A stretch of 12,583 bases of DNA from contig JANBQS010000749.1 of assembly GCA_027577415.1 (NCBI GenBank), positions 1 through 12,583 of the forward strand, written 5' to 3'. Position numbers and translations under genes: made by a program. Positions 1-6,911 of the stretch are shown here, piece after piece (the first letter of the stretch is position 1; each line of letters begins with the position of its first letter). The notes below the pieces were generated by a model. The model ran no database searches. It was not told where the DNA came from and worked only from the letters and a program-made list of their open reading frames with translations. Source of the DNA: Coemansia sp. RSA 922 (taxonomy: Eukaryota > Kickxellomycota > Kickxellomycetes > Kickxellales > Kickxellaceae).

Positions 1-199
1 ATCATCAGACCAATAATTAATCAGGGAATGGACATTGCTACAACATTGATGGCGCGTCACTGCAAAATATTTAGCAAACTACTCTTTTACTTATTTTGTC
101 AGACATACGTACATATTCTAGTTTGGCTGTTGTATTTTGACTACTACGTATTACACCCATCGTCGCCTTGGCCAAACTACTGGGGATAACATCTGGGTA

Positions 200-670
200 A
201 TGAACTTTGACGGCAGCCAGCAACAGCAACAGCAGCCACTGCGGTATCAGCAACCAAACACGCTTGTAACTGAAACTCAGTCTCATGGTGTTGAGCTGCT
301 GCTACAGAACTTGGAGCGACTAGAGAATACAGGAGACAAGCTCTTTGAGTCCTTGGCACTGGTTGGCCAAGGTCCTCCATCTTTGCTCGCAGCCCAGCTT
401 GTGAGCATGTCTCAGATCTGCCAACAGATGCGCGACGACGCACAAACCAGCTCACTACAGAACGTACCAGTTGCTATGTCTGACCCAACGTTCTCGGGAC
501 CAGTCAATGCATTACCGCGCTCGCAGAGAGTCACTAATACAGAATTTAAGACCAACTCCGATCTTGGCGCATGGATCCAGGATTCGGCTGGCCAGACAAG
601 CGAGCTGTTTATCGAGCGCAGGCGGCTGGCTGCCAACGCACAAGCGGCACTGTCCGTCCCGTCGCTTTAA
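200..670 (+). CDS. Unrecognised small helical protein with polyQ N-terminus
   Basis: The frame is open from 137, but the codon there is TTG. The first ATG is at 200 and gives 156 residues ending at TAA 668-670. Residues 7-12 are a run of six glutamines with more Gln just after. Residues about 31-52 and 61-83 look like two amphipathic helices rich in Leu, Glu and Gln. A polar Ser/Thr/Pro linker follows (about 84-118), then a third probable helix (about 120-150, with an ERRR cluster). There is no signal peptide, membrane segment or metal-binding motif. I do not recognise the family. Size, polyQ start and helical layout resemble small Mediator-type subunits, but this is only a resemblance and no signature supports it. 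An AATAAA lies 44 bp after the stop, which supports a real transcribed gene. It is convergent with the importin gene, with 75 bp between stops. Confidence 0.6.
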   Translation: MNFDGSQQQQQQPLRYQQPNTLVTETQSHGVELLLQNLERLENTGDKLFESLALVGQGPPSLLAAQLVSMSQICQQMRDDAQTSSLQNVPVAMSDPTFSGPVNALPRSQRVTNTEFKTNSDLGAWIQDSAGQTSELFIERRRLAANAQAALSVPSL

Positions 671-713
671 GATACACATGGTATTGCGCATTATAGTATG
701 GCATGGATGGTGT

Positions 714-719
714 AATAAA
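714..719 (+). terminator. Poly(A) signal AATAAA for the 200-670 gene
   Basis: A canonical AATAAA hexamer lies 44 bp downstream of the TAA stop at 668-670. It sits in the 75-bp gap before the convergent importin stop codon at 746. Position and exact match support 3'-end formation here. Cleavage would then fall at or inside the antisense 3' end of the importin gene, so the two transcripts probably overlap tail to tail. Confidence 0.5.
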
Positions 720-745
720 TAACGCTCAGTATAAACGTGCTACAT

Positions 746-3700
746 TTAGCTACTGCAAAGCCTGTGAAGCGTCTCTCTCTCCTTGGTCGTCAGAGTTGGC
801 TCAATCGTCGAGCTAAACCCTTCACGATCGGCGCTGATGGCCTGGCTAAAGAAGGCGCCCAAGTGCTCGTTCAGATCCTGGCTGTAGATTGGGTCCTCCA
901 GTACATCCTCATCGTCGTCATGATCATCAAAGTCACCTTCGTCGCCCATGAGGTCAGAAAGATAGGCATACTTTCCAGCAGAGGCCATCCCGTCGAGAGT
1001 GTCATATTCGGCCTCATCCTCCCAGTCCTCTTCCTCGTCGTCGTCTAGGTCTGCATCATCACCCGCTGTGCCGAATCCAGCTGCACTCTGACGAGCAAAG
1101 GCTCCTTCGACATCCATTTCTAGCTCCGCCAGCAGCAACTTCACAATCTTGGCTACAGCAGGGATCTGAGTATACTGATCTGGGTTGCTGCGTGACATTG
1201 AGCGAGTGACAATCTTGCCCTTATTAGCCGAGTTGGGGATTATATCACCTTGAGCCACAATCGCACTAATGCGCGGGTCGCCTAGAGCAAAGAGGCGCGT
1301 GAGCGCAACGGCAGACACTTTGCGGTTGTAGTAGCCCTGGACGTCGAGGTAGTTTTTAAACCAGGTGGTTAGGACAATATGCAAGCCATTACGGTCGCCA
1401 AAGTGCATGCCATCCAGCAGATCAACCACCTCGGACGGATGGCGAACAACAAGTTGCGCATAAAGAGGCAAGAGCGATGAGCAGAATGATGAGGTGTGAG
1501 CCGTGGCCAAGCGCGCCGTAACTACCCGAATCAGTCCAGCAAGCACGTCGCCAGCAATAAACGAGCTGCACTTTTGCACAACCTTGGTTACCAGATCGCC
1601 CACAAACAGCGCCGACGACTCTGAGGAGTCGGGAGAAAGCATCAAGGCGATAAAGCGGATAATGTGGTCTAGGCCCGACACGCCCTTGTCGTCTCGCCAC
1701 TGCGCAATGCGCTCGGCATCCTTTTGAACAAAGTACTTTAGGCAAGCTTGTCCGCTCTGCAATACCTCGCCATCAGTGCTCGTCGAGAGAATCCGCATTA
1801 GCAAGGGGAAGATGACGTCAGTGTATCCGTTTGGCATAGGCGATGAACTGCCCTTGATCAGGCCCGACAAAAGATCAATGCCAGATGAGATGACCATCCC
1901 GTCGGAGCTCTGAGATATGGTCGTGCCAATGATAGGAAGCGCACGCTGAGCGAATGCCTCGCCTGCCTGGCTGTTCCGTGCCATGTCCTCGACGATATCA
2001 ATAACAATGCTGGTGAGTAAAACGTCGCTGGGGTATCGCTGCCAAATTCCAATCACCACTTGGCTGATGACAGGCTCTAGAGTGGCAGTAGTATCTTGGT
2101 CGACTTGTAGGGCGGCGTGCATGGCATCCAGGGCGACGTGTGCCGAGTCCTCGCTTAGTTGAGGTATGACCGAGGCAAGCCCGCTAATAAATGTACCTTG
2201 ATGCGATTTGACAAACTCCGACGGCAAAAGGCGGCAAAGGTTTCCGGTGGCACGCACGGCGCTCAGGCGAACAGCTGGATGCAGCTGAGTATCGGCCACA
2301 GCCTTGCTGGATGCCTCTACAAAGGCGGCAGCAATGCTAGCAGGAAGGACCTGGCCAACGCTAGAGGCAAATATAAAAGCACGACCCTGGCCATAGGGGA
2401 ATGTTGCGCACTGCGCCAAGGGCCATACGTTGGTCTCAAAGAGCACGCCCAGATCAAGCCGCCCGACAGATGTGCTGCTTTCATGCCCGGAGACGACGCT
2501 GCTGGAAAGCGTCCCAATCGCCCACAAGATCGCCTCGCTGACCAGCCACCAGTTGCTGTTATCTTGCTGCCTCCATTGTAGTGCCAGCTTGGTGTGCTCC
2601 TGAGTGGCCCAGTGCATCGCACTAGGCAGCGTCTGCGCGAAAGCCATGTCAAGCGCCTGGAGCAGCTCCTGTACCGAAACACGCACGTTAAAGCGGTACC
2701 CGTCCTCGTCCTCGTCGGCAACAAACAGATCCATGTCGTCAGCCCAGTCGTCCATCATCTCTGTGGTGATTTGCGCATAGTTCAGCAGGCAGCCTACCAG
2801 TTGATTGAAGAGCGGAGTGGGCGTGGACAAACCAGTGCCCTCGGCTCGATCCACAAAGAACTTGCGCACTGACTTGCTCTCGGAAACCTTGGAGAGCCAC
2901 TCGAAGACGCCAATCAAAAAGCTGTCAATCGAGTAAGTGCTACCGTCGTCATCGCAGACTACCAGCATGCTGGTCGCAGACTCGCCATGCTCGCTCTCCT
3001 CGTAGACAAACGCGTGCAAGTATGGCTCTTGCAGGGCCTTTAGCTGCTGCCACAGCACCTCGAGAATAGACGCATTGTGAGCAGCCATGAGCCTGGGAAG
3101 ACCATCTGCCGCCCGTACAATGGCTTTGATGCACTCGATCTTGAGCGGTATGTCTGAAGCGCTGCCCTCAGTCGATACTGGCTGGCCAAATGTGGCGAGA
3201 ATCGGACTTATCCACTCTTCTAGAATTGGCGGGGCGTGTGTGGCGACAAAATCGTTCTGCACGGACGACATGTTTGCGATAATCTCGATGCAATCGCCGA
3301 AGACCCTGACCGCCATAATGCGGGTCTCTATGCTATAGTCGCCGCTGCTAACAAAGATACGTTTGAGCTGCGGCAGCAACGTGCCAATCTGCTCCATGTG
3401 CTGACCAGACAGGTCGCTGTTGACCCACTCGCCAAAAACGCACATTGCGGCATGCGCTTGATCTCTGTTGCCGCTATGCAAGAGCTCGACCAGCTGCGAA
3501 AAGAGCTGCGGCCATTCATCAGGCCAGTCGTACCGGGCCATACTGGCGATGGTGGCTGCCGCTGCTGTGCGTAGCTTGCGATTGTCGCTGGTAAGCAGGG
3601 TAAAAGCCTTTTCACGCACCTGGCACTTTAGCTGCTGGTCTGGGATTGGGCCCTGTTCATACTTGGCTGACCCGATGCTCCAGTGGCGGCCAATGTAACC

Positions 3701-3886
3701 TCGAAGCTGTACAATGGCAGCTTGTCGCACTGCTGGGCCTGCCTCGCTAGCCAAGGCAATGTTGGCTATAGCCGGCGAGAACTCGACGTTCTGCTCCAGC
3801 TGCTTAAGGGCAAGCTCAGCGCGCATGCGCGTGTTTGGCTCTTCAGAGAGACATCCCTGTAGCACCTCGAAGACCTGGTGTTCCAT
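746..3886 (-). CDS. KAP114: Importin-9 / Kap114-type karyopherin beta
   Basis: This is a nuclear import receptor of the importin-beta superfamily. Known family cargoes are histone H2A-H2B, TBP, ribosomal proteins and actin, with Ran-GTP regulating release. The 1046-residue product runs from ATG (complement of 3884-3886) to TAA (complement of 746-748) with no intron, close to the usual family length. An importin-beta N-terminal HEAT segment spans about residues 22-100, with WPDEWPQL at 121-128. An acidic insertion at about 379-402 (LFVADEDEDGYRFNVR) matches the importin-9 family segment. Very acidic loops lie at about 943-962 and 982-998 near the C-terminus, another importin-9 hallmark. The start has A at -3 and G at +4. 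The gene shares a 191-bp divergent promoter with GPN3. The importin-9/Kap114 assignment is strong; the symbol follows the yeast name. Confidence 0.93.
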   Translation of the reverse strand: MEHQVFEVLQGCLSEEPNTRMRAELALKQLEQNVEFSPAIANIALASEAGPAVRQAAIVQLRGYIGRHWSIGSAKYEQGPIPDQQLKCQVREKAFTLLTSDNRKLRTAAAATIASMARYDWPDEWPQLFSQLVELLHSGNRDQAHAAMCVFGEWVNSDLSGQHMEQIGTLLPQLKRIFVSSGDYSIETRIMAVRVFGDCIEIIANMSSVQNDFVATHAPPILEEWISPILATFGQPVSTEGSASDIPLKIECIKAIVRAADGLPRLMAAHNASILEVLWQQLKALQEPYLHAFVYEESEHGESATSMLVVCDDDGSTYSIDSFLIGVFEWLSKVSESKSVRKFFVDRAEGTGLSTPTPLFNQLVGCLLNYAQITTEMMDDWADDMDLFVADEDEDGYRFNVRVSVQELLQALDMAFAQTLPSAMHWATQEHTKLALQWRQQDNSNWWLVSEAILWAIGTLSSSVVSGHESSTSVGRLDLGVLFETNVWPLAQCATFPYGQGRAFIFASSVGQVLPASIAAAFVEASSKAVADTQLHPAVRLSAVRATGNLCRLLPSEFVKSHQGTFISGLASVIPQLSEDSAHVALDAMHAALQVDQDTTATLEPVISQVVIGIWQRYPSDVLLTSIVIDIVEDMARNSQAGEAFAQRALPIIGTTISQSSDGMVISSGIDLLSGLIKGSSSPMPNGYTDVIFPLLMRILSTSTDGEVLQSGQACLKYFVQKDAERIAQWRDDKGVSGLDHIIRFIALMLSPDSSESSALFVGDLVTKVVQKCSSFIAGDVLAGLIRVVTARLATAHTSSFCSSLLPLYAQLVVRHPSEVVDLLDGMHFGDRNGLHIVLTTWFKNYLDVQGYYNRKVSAVALTRLFALGDPRISAIVAQGDIIPNSANKGKIVTRSMSRSNPDQYTQIPAVAKIVKLLLAELEMDVEGAFARQSAAGFGTAGDDADLDDDEEEDWEDEAEYDTLDGMASAGKYAYLSDLMGDEGDFDDHDDDEDVLEDPIYSQDLNEHLGAFFSQAISADREGFSSTIEPTLTTKERETLHRLCSS

Positions 3887-4077
3887 TTTCGCGAGAAAAA
3901 GTATTAAAAAAGATTCAAATAGCTACAGAAAAGAAAAGAGGCGAAGGGGTGATTCATACTATCGCCCCCAACTGAACTGATTAATCGAATCAACCACGGG
4001 ATCTGTGACAGCGAAAAGAGAACAGATGCACTGGCATCTCTCTATCCTCTATACAATTTTTTTTTTTTGCACTTAAC
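3887..4077. promoter_or_regulatory. Divergent promoter between importin-9 and GPN3
   Basis: All 191 bp between the two start codons must hold both 5' leaders and both core promoters. A T12 run at 4057-4068 lies nine bases before the GPN3 ATG. An A/G-rich stretch lies next to the importin start, with CGCGAAAA on its strand at 3887-3894. A TGATTC/GAATCA inverted pair (3950-3955, 3987-3992) and the palindrome GATTAATC (3979-3986) lie in the middle. No convincing TATA box at a normal distance is visible. The poly(dA:dT) tract would favour a nucleosome-depleted bidirectional promoter. That role is inferred from position. Confidence 0.55.
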
Positions 4078-4890
4078 ATGGGTCGCTACTGCCAGCTTGT
4101 CATGGGCCCTGCGGGCAGCGGCAAGTCTACATACTGCCAGACGATTATGCAGCACTGCGAGGCTGCCAAGCGGCGCGTTCACTTGGTCAATCTCGACCCG
4201 GCGGCTGAGAGATTCGAATACCCACCTAGCGTCGATATCCGTGAGCTAATAACATTAGAGGACGTCATGGAAGAGCTTGGATACGGACCGAATGGCGGGC
4301 TTATATACTGCTTTGAGTTTCTCATGGAAAACTTGGACTGGCTCGAGGAGCAACTCGGAGACTACGAGGACGACTATTTGATCTTGGACTGCCCAGGGCA
4401 GATCGAGTTGTACACGCACATTCCGATCATGCGGCAGATTGCGCGGCTGCTACAGCAGTGGAACTTTCAAGTCGTAGGGGTGTACTGCCTCGAAAGTCAG
4501 TTTATTGAAGACACGGCAAAGTACTTTGCCGGAGTTATGAGCGCCACATCTGCCATGAGCATGTTGGAGATACCGCACATCAACGTAATGACCAAGATGG
4601 ATCTGGTGTCGGAAGACGTGAAGGACAACATGGATCGGTACTTTGACCCCGATCCACTGCTGCTTGCGGATGATGCCAACCGGTCCACCAGCGTCAAGTT
4701 CAGAGAACTGAATATGGCAATTGCCAACTTGATCGACGAGTTCAGCATGGTGAGCTTTCTGCCACTCAACATCAAAGACGAGGACTCGGTGGCCTACATC
4801 CTCTCTCACGCCGACAACGCAATACAGTGGGGCGAGGACCAAGAGCCCAAGGAGCCTCCCAGGGAGGTCGAGGGGGACGACTACGAGTAG
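4078..4890 (+). CDS. GPN3: GPN-loop GTPase 3 (RNA polymerase II assembly)
   Basis: The 270-residue product is a GPN-loop GTPase. In known systems GPN3 works with GPN1 in assembly and nuclear import of RNA polymerase II. The P-loop GPAGSGKST is at residues 10-18, the family-defining Gly-Pro-Asn at 70-72, the G3 motif DCPGQIELYTH from 104, and the G4 motif TKMD at 172-175. The start MGRYCQLVMGPAGSGKSTYC and the segment LEIPHINVMTKMDL fit GPN3 better than GPN1 or GPN2. The C-terminus is acidic (EVEGDDYE). Length is close to the family norm of about 270-285. ATG 4078 has A at -3 and G at +4, and the stop is TAG 4888-4890. An AATAAA follows 10 bp after the stop. No intron is needed. It is divergent from importin-9 and convergent with RCAN. 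Confidence 0.95.
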   Translation: MGRYCQLVMGPAGSGKSTYCQTIMQHCEAAKRRVHLVNLDPAAERFEYPPSVDIRELITLEDVMEELGYGPNGGLIYCFEFLMENLDWLEEQLGDYEDDYLILDCPGQIELYTHIPIMRQIARLLQQWNFQVVGVYCLESQFIEDTAKYFAGVMSATSAMSMLEIPHINVMTKMDLVSEDVKDNMDRYFDPDPLLLADDANRSTSVKFRELNMAIANLIDEFSMVSFLPLNIKDEDSVAYILSHADNAIQWGEDQEPKEPPREVEGDDYE

Positions 4891-4900
4891 TAGGTTCGCA

Positions 4901-4906
4901 AATAAA
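4901..4906 (+). terminator. Poly(A) signal AATAAA for GPN3
   Basis: An AATAAA hexamer begins 10 bp after the GPN3 stop codon. It lies within the 99-bp gap separating GPN3 from the convergent RCAN stop at 4990-4992. Spacing predicts a very short 3' UTR. I found no matching canonical hexamer for RCAN on the other strand in this gap, so the RCAN transcript may end inside or beyond GPN3. Confidence 0.5.
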
Positions 4907-4989
4907 CACCAATAGTCCATTAGTTTGTGTCAATATTCAAAAGTGGTTGTAGATGAAAGAGTCCTCCTGTGACGCTCAATGCAGAGCAA

Positions 4990-5685
4990 CTAGATAGGAG
5001 GTCGTGCCGTTGGTTGATAGGATTTCGACAGGGTGTTAGGCGTAGGCGGTCGACGGTGCACGGTCGACACCGCTGCTGATGACGACAACTGCGAGCTGTC
5101 ATAGTTTTGAATAAGTATTGTTGGAGCAGCACATGGGCCAGTACAGGGGAGCTCAGCAGCACGGGCCGAGCTAGCTGTGCAGTTTTCGTCGCTGCTGTCT
5201 GTGCTGTCGTAGTCAGCGACGTCAGTAGGATTCAGCATGAACTGACCCATGCTGAGTTCTTGCAGTGCAGCCTCCAAGCGGTAGTCAAGATGCTTCGAGT
5301 TGGGCGGATCCTCGCGGGTCTGTCTCCAGTTGATGGGCGGCGACCCAGGAGGCGATATCAGCCACAGCTTCTCTTGGGCAGGAACCTCGAGGAAGGCACT
5401 GCGAGTCTGTGACATTGAGGTGTGCCTCGAGTAGAACAGGCGGAGCTTGTTGTTTGGGAGAAGCATGGTCAAGTTGAGGCTGCGATGCGCAGCCTGGGCG
5501 TCGACAGTGTGCGTAAAGACGGCCAAACAGCGCTCAAAGGAAGGCAGCTTTGCGAAATGACACAACTGGCCGTATGCCTCTAGCTTCGTACGCAGCTCGT
5601 CACAGGCATGGTCTGTAAAGACAGAGAAGACAGCAATGAGCGAATTTGTTGCTTCGGGTTTCGGGTCTGAGCGACTTGAGGCCAT
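4990..5685 (-). CDS. RCN1: Calcipressin / regulator of calcineurin
   Basis: The product has 231 residues and belongs to the calcipressin family (RCAN, yeast Rcn1), which binds and tunes the phosphatase calcineurin. An RRM-like N-terminal half covers about residues 14-90. The family signature LISPPGSPP is at 109-117, preceded by LEVP at 99-102, a match to the LxVP calcineurin docking motif. PTILIQ at 188-193 fits the PxIxIT docking pattern. TVHRRPPTP at 208-216 corresponds to the TxxP element of the family C-terminus. The serines in the SPP motif are the known phosphorylation sites in relatives. Residues about 155-186 are acidic and Ser-rich. ATG is the complement of 5683-5685 in AAAATGG context; the stop is TAG (complement of 4990-4992). 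Convergent with GPN3, divergent from the first dehydrogenase. No intron is seen. Confidence 0.92.
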   Translation of the reverse strand: MASSRSDPKPEATNSLIAVFSVFTDHACDELRTKLEAYGQLCHFAKLPSFERCLAVFTHTVDAQAAHRSLNLTMLLPNNKLRLFYSRHTSMSQTRSAFLEVPAQEKLWLISPPGSPPINWRQTREDPPNSKHLDYRLEAALQELSMGQFMLNPTDVADYDSTDSSDENCTASSARAAELPCTGPCAAPTILIQNYDSSQLSSSAAVSTVHRRPPTPNTLSKSYQPTARPPI

Positions 5686-5937
5686 TTTAAAAAAGGGGGG
5701 GAAAAATTTACAGAGGCAAAGAGTCGTTTTGCTACTGTTGTCGTAGCTGCGCTATCACGTGTGGGGCTTAGTGCGCCAATGCCGCTTCTTCGCATGTGAA
5801 GGCTGAGCAGCTTAAATAGGGTTTTTACGGCGTTGATACGACTGTTCTCCTTCACTCAACTGCTCTGCTCTACATACGTCCTCCATCTCTATCTCTTTTA
5901 GTACTTTGCTACACACAACAAGCGTTTTATCACATCC
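5686..5937. promoter_or_regulatory. Divergent promoter between RCAN and HSDL2-like gene
   Basis: This 252-bp gap separates two divergent ATGs. It holds a perfect E-box CACGTG at 5756-5761, a CCAAT box at 5776-5780 on the + strand, and a TATA-like TTAAATAG at 5812-5819 that would serve the + strand gene about 120 bp from its ATG. TGCGCCAA at 5772-5779 reads TTGGCGCA on the other strand, one base off the Crz1/CDRE consensus GNGGC(G/T)CA, and overlaps the CCAAT. AAGGCTG nearby is another near match to a Crz1-type core. A pyrimidine-rich leader lies at 5868-5900. The boxes are seen directly; the factors acting on them are inferred. Confidence 0.55.
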
Positions 5938-6828
5938 ATGTCTCTCCGTGGTAAGGTTTTGTTCATCACAGGGGCGTCGCGTGGCATCGGCAAGGCCATT
6001 GCCCTGCGCGCGGCGCGCGACGGAGCGTATGTCGCGATAGCAGCAAAGACGGCGGACCCAAACCCAAAGCTCCCTGGCACAATCTTCTCGGCAGCCAAGG
6101 AGATTGAAGTGGCAGGCGGAAAAGCGCTGCCGATCCAGTGCGACATCCGCGAGGAGGAGCAAGTGCGCAAGGCCATTGACTTGACAGTCAAGACGTTTGG
6201 AAAAATCGACATCGTCGTCAACAACGCGTCAGCTATCAGCCTGGGAGGCACGGAGAGCACGGACGTCAAGCGCTACGACCTGATGCACAGCATCAACGGG
6301 CGTGGCACGTGGATGGTGTCAAAGTACGCAGTCGAGCACCTCAAGCGGGCCGAGAACCCTCATATTCTAAACATCAGCCCTCCGCTGTCAATGGAGGAGC
6401 GGTGGTTCTCGCCCTTCCCGGCCTACACCATCGCCAAGTACAACATGAGCCTGTGCGTCCTAGGCATGGCTGGCGAGTTCAGGCCGCTGGGCGTCGCTGT
6501 CAATGCTCTATGGCCCCTGACCATGATCGAAACTGCCGCCCTGCGCATTGCTGACGGTGCCAATGCCGAGACTCGTCGCTCGCGCACACCCGAGATCATG
6601 GCTGATGCCGCCTACCACGTGCTGACTCAGGATGCCTCCACCTTTTCTGGCAACTTTTGTCTCGACGAGCTGCTGCTGCGCAAGAGCGGCGTAACCAACT
6701 TTGAAAAGTACAACAACACGCCTGGCACTGCTCTCGAGGACCTGACTCCCGATTTCTTCCTGGACGCCAAGCAGTTGGAGGAGCTGGATGCTCTGCGTGT
6801 GAAACAGCGCGAGAGCGCTCGTCTCTAG
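5938..6828 (+). CDS. HSDL2-like short-chain dehydrogenase, PTS1-bearing copy
   Basis: This is a 296-residue classical SDR oxidoreductase of the HSDL2 (hydroxysteroid dehydrogenase-like 2) type. The cofactor motif TGASRGIG is at residues 11-18; Arg15 before the second Gly favours NADP(H). The HSDL2-type segment KTADPNPKLPGTI is at 37-49. NNAS is at 95-98, the structural Asn is probably N120, the probable catalytic Ser is S147 in NISPPL, and YTIAK (163-167) supplies Tyr163 and Lys167. GNFCLDE is at 238-244. Unlike animal HSDL2 there is no C-terminal SCP2 domain. The last residues are SARL; ARL fits the PTS1 pattern [SAC][KRH][LM], so peroxisomal location is likely. The substrate is unknown; a fatty-acyl or other lipid-related carbonyl or alcohol is a family-level guess. 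ATG 5938, stop TAG 6826-6828. First of a tandem pair. Confidence 0.9.
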   Translation: MSLRGKVLFITGASRGIGKAIALRAARDGAYVAIAAKTADPNPKLPGTIFSAAKEIEVAGGKALPIQCDIREEEQVRKAIDLTVKTFGKIDIVVNNASAISLGGTESTDVKRYDLMHSINGRGTWMVSKYAVEHLKRAENPHILNISPPLSMEERWFSPFPAYTIAKYNMSLCVLGMAGEFRPLGVAVNALWPLTMIETAALRIADGANAETRRSRTPEIMADAAYHVLTQDASTFSGNFCLDELLLRKSGVTNFEKYNNTPGTALEDLTPDFFLDAKQLEELDALRVKQRESARL

Positions 6829-6911
6829 GATTAGGCCCCGATAAGGAATCCGCCTCTTTCTTTAGCTCTCCTTTTCTTTTCAACAATAGCTACAACTAAA
6901 CATCCACAACA
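6829..6911 (+). promoter_or_regulatory. Short intergenic leader between tandem dehydrogenases
   Basis: Only 83 bp separate the stop of the first dehydrogenase from the ATG of the second. The gap contains a pyrimidine-rich run at about 6850-6880 followed by an A/C-rich stretch up to the ATG. The same order, pyrimidine-rich then ACA-rich, occurs upstream of the first copy (about 5868-5937), which suggests that promoter or leader structure was duplicated along with the gene. No AATAAA is present, so the 3' end of the first transcript is undefined. Confidence 0.4.

Noticed and set aside
137..199. N-terminal extension of the first gene to 137
   Set aside because: The codon at 137 is TTG, not ATG. 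A nuclear fungal gene should start at the ATG at 200.
71..286. Minus-strand 71-codon frame with a leucine-rich hydrophobic run
   Set aside because: The Leu run is the antisense of the CAG/CAA polyglutamine codons of the + strand gene. It overlaps that gene and its leader and has no independent support.
3887..3894. SCB-like cell-cycle element CGCGAAA next to the importin ATG
   Set aside because: It lies within the last 8 bases before the start codon, in the mRNA leader, so a promoter role is unlikely.
5048..5072. Imperfect palindrome with two GGTCGAC copies
   Set aside because: It lies in RCAN codons for the conserved TVHRRPP segment; protein constraint explains it well enough.
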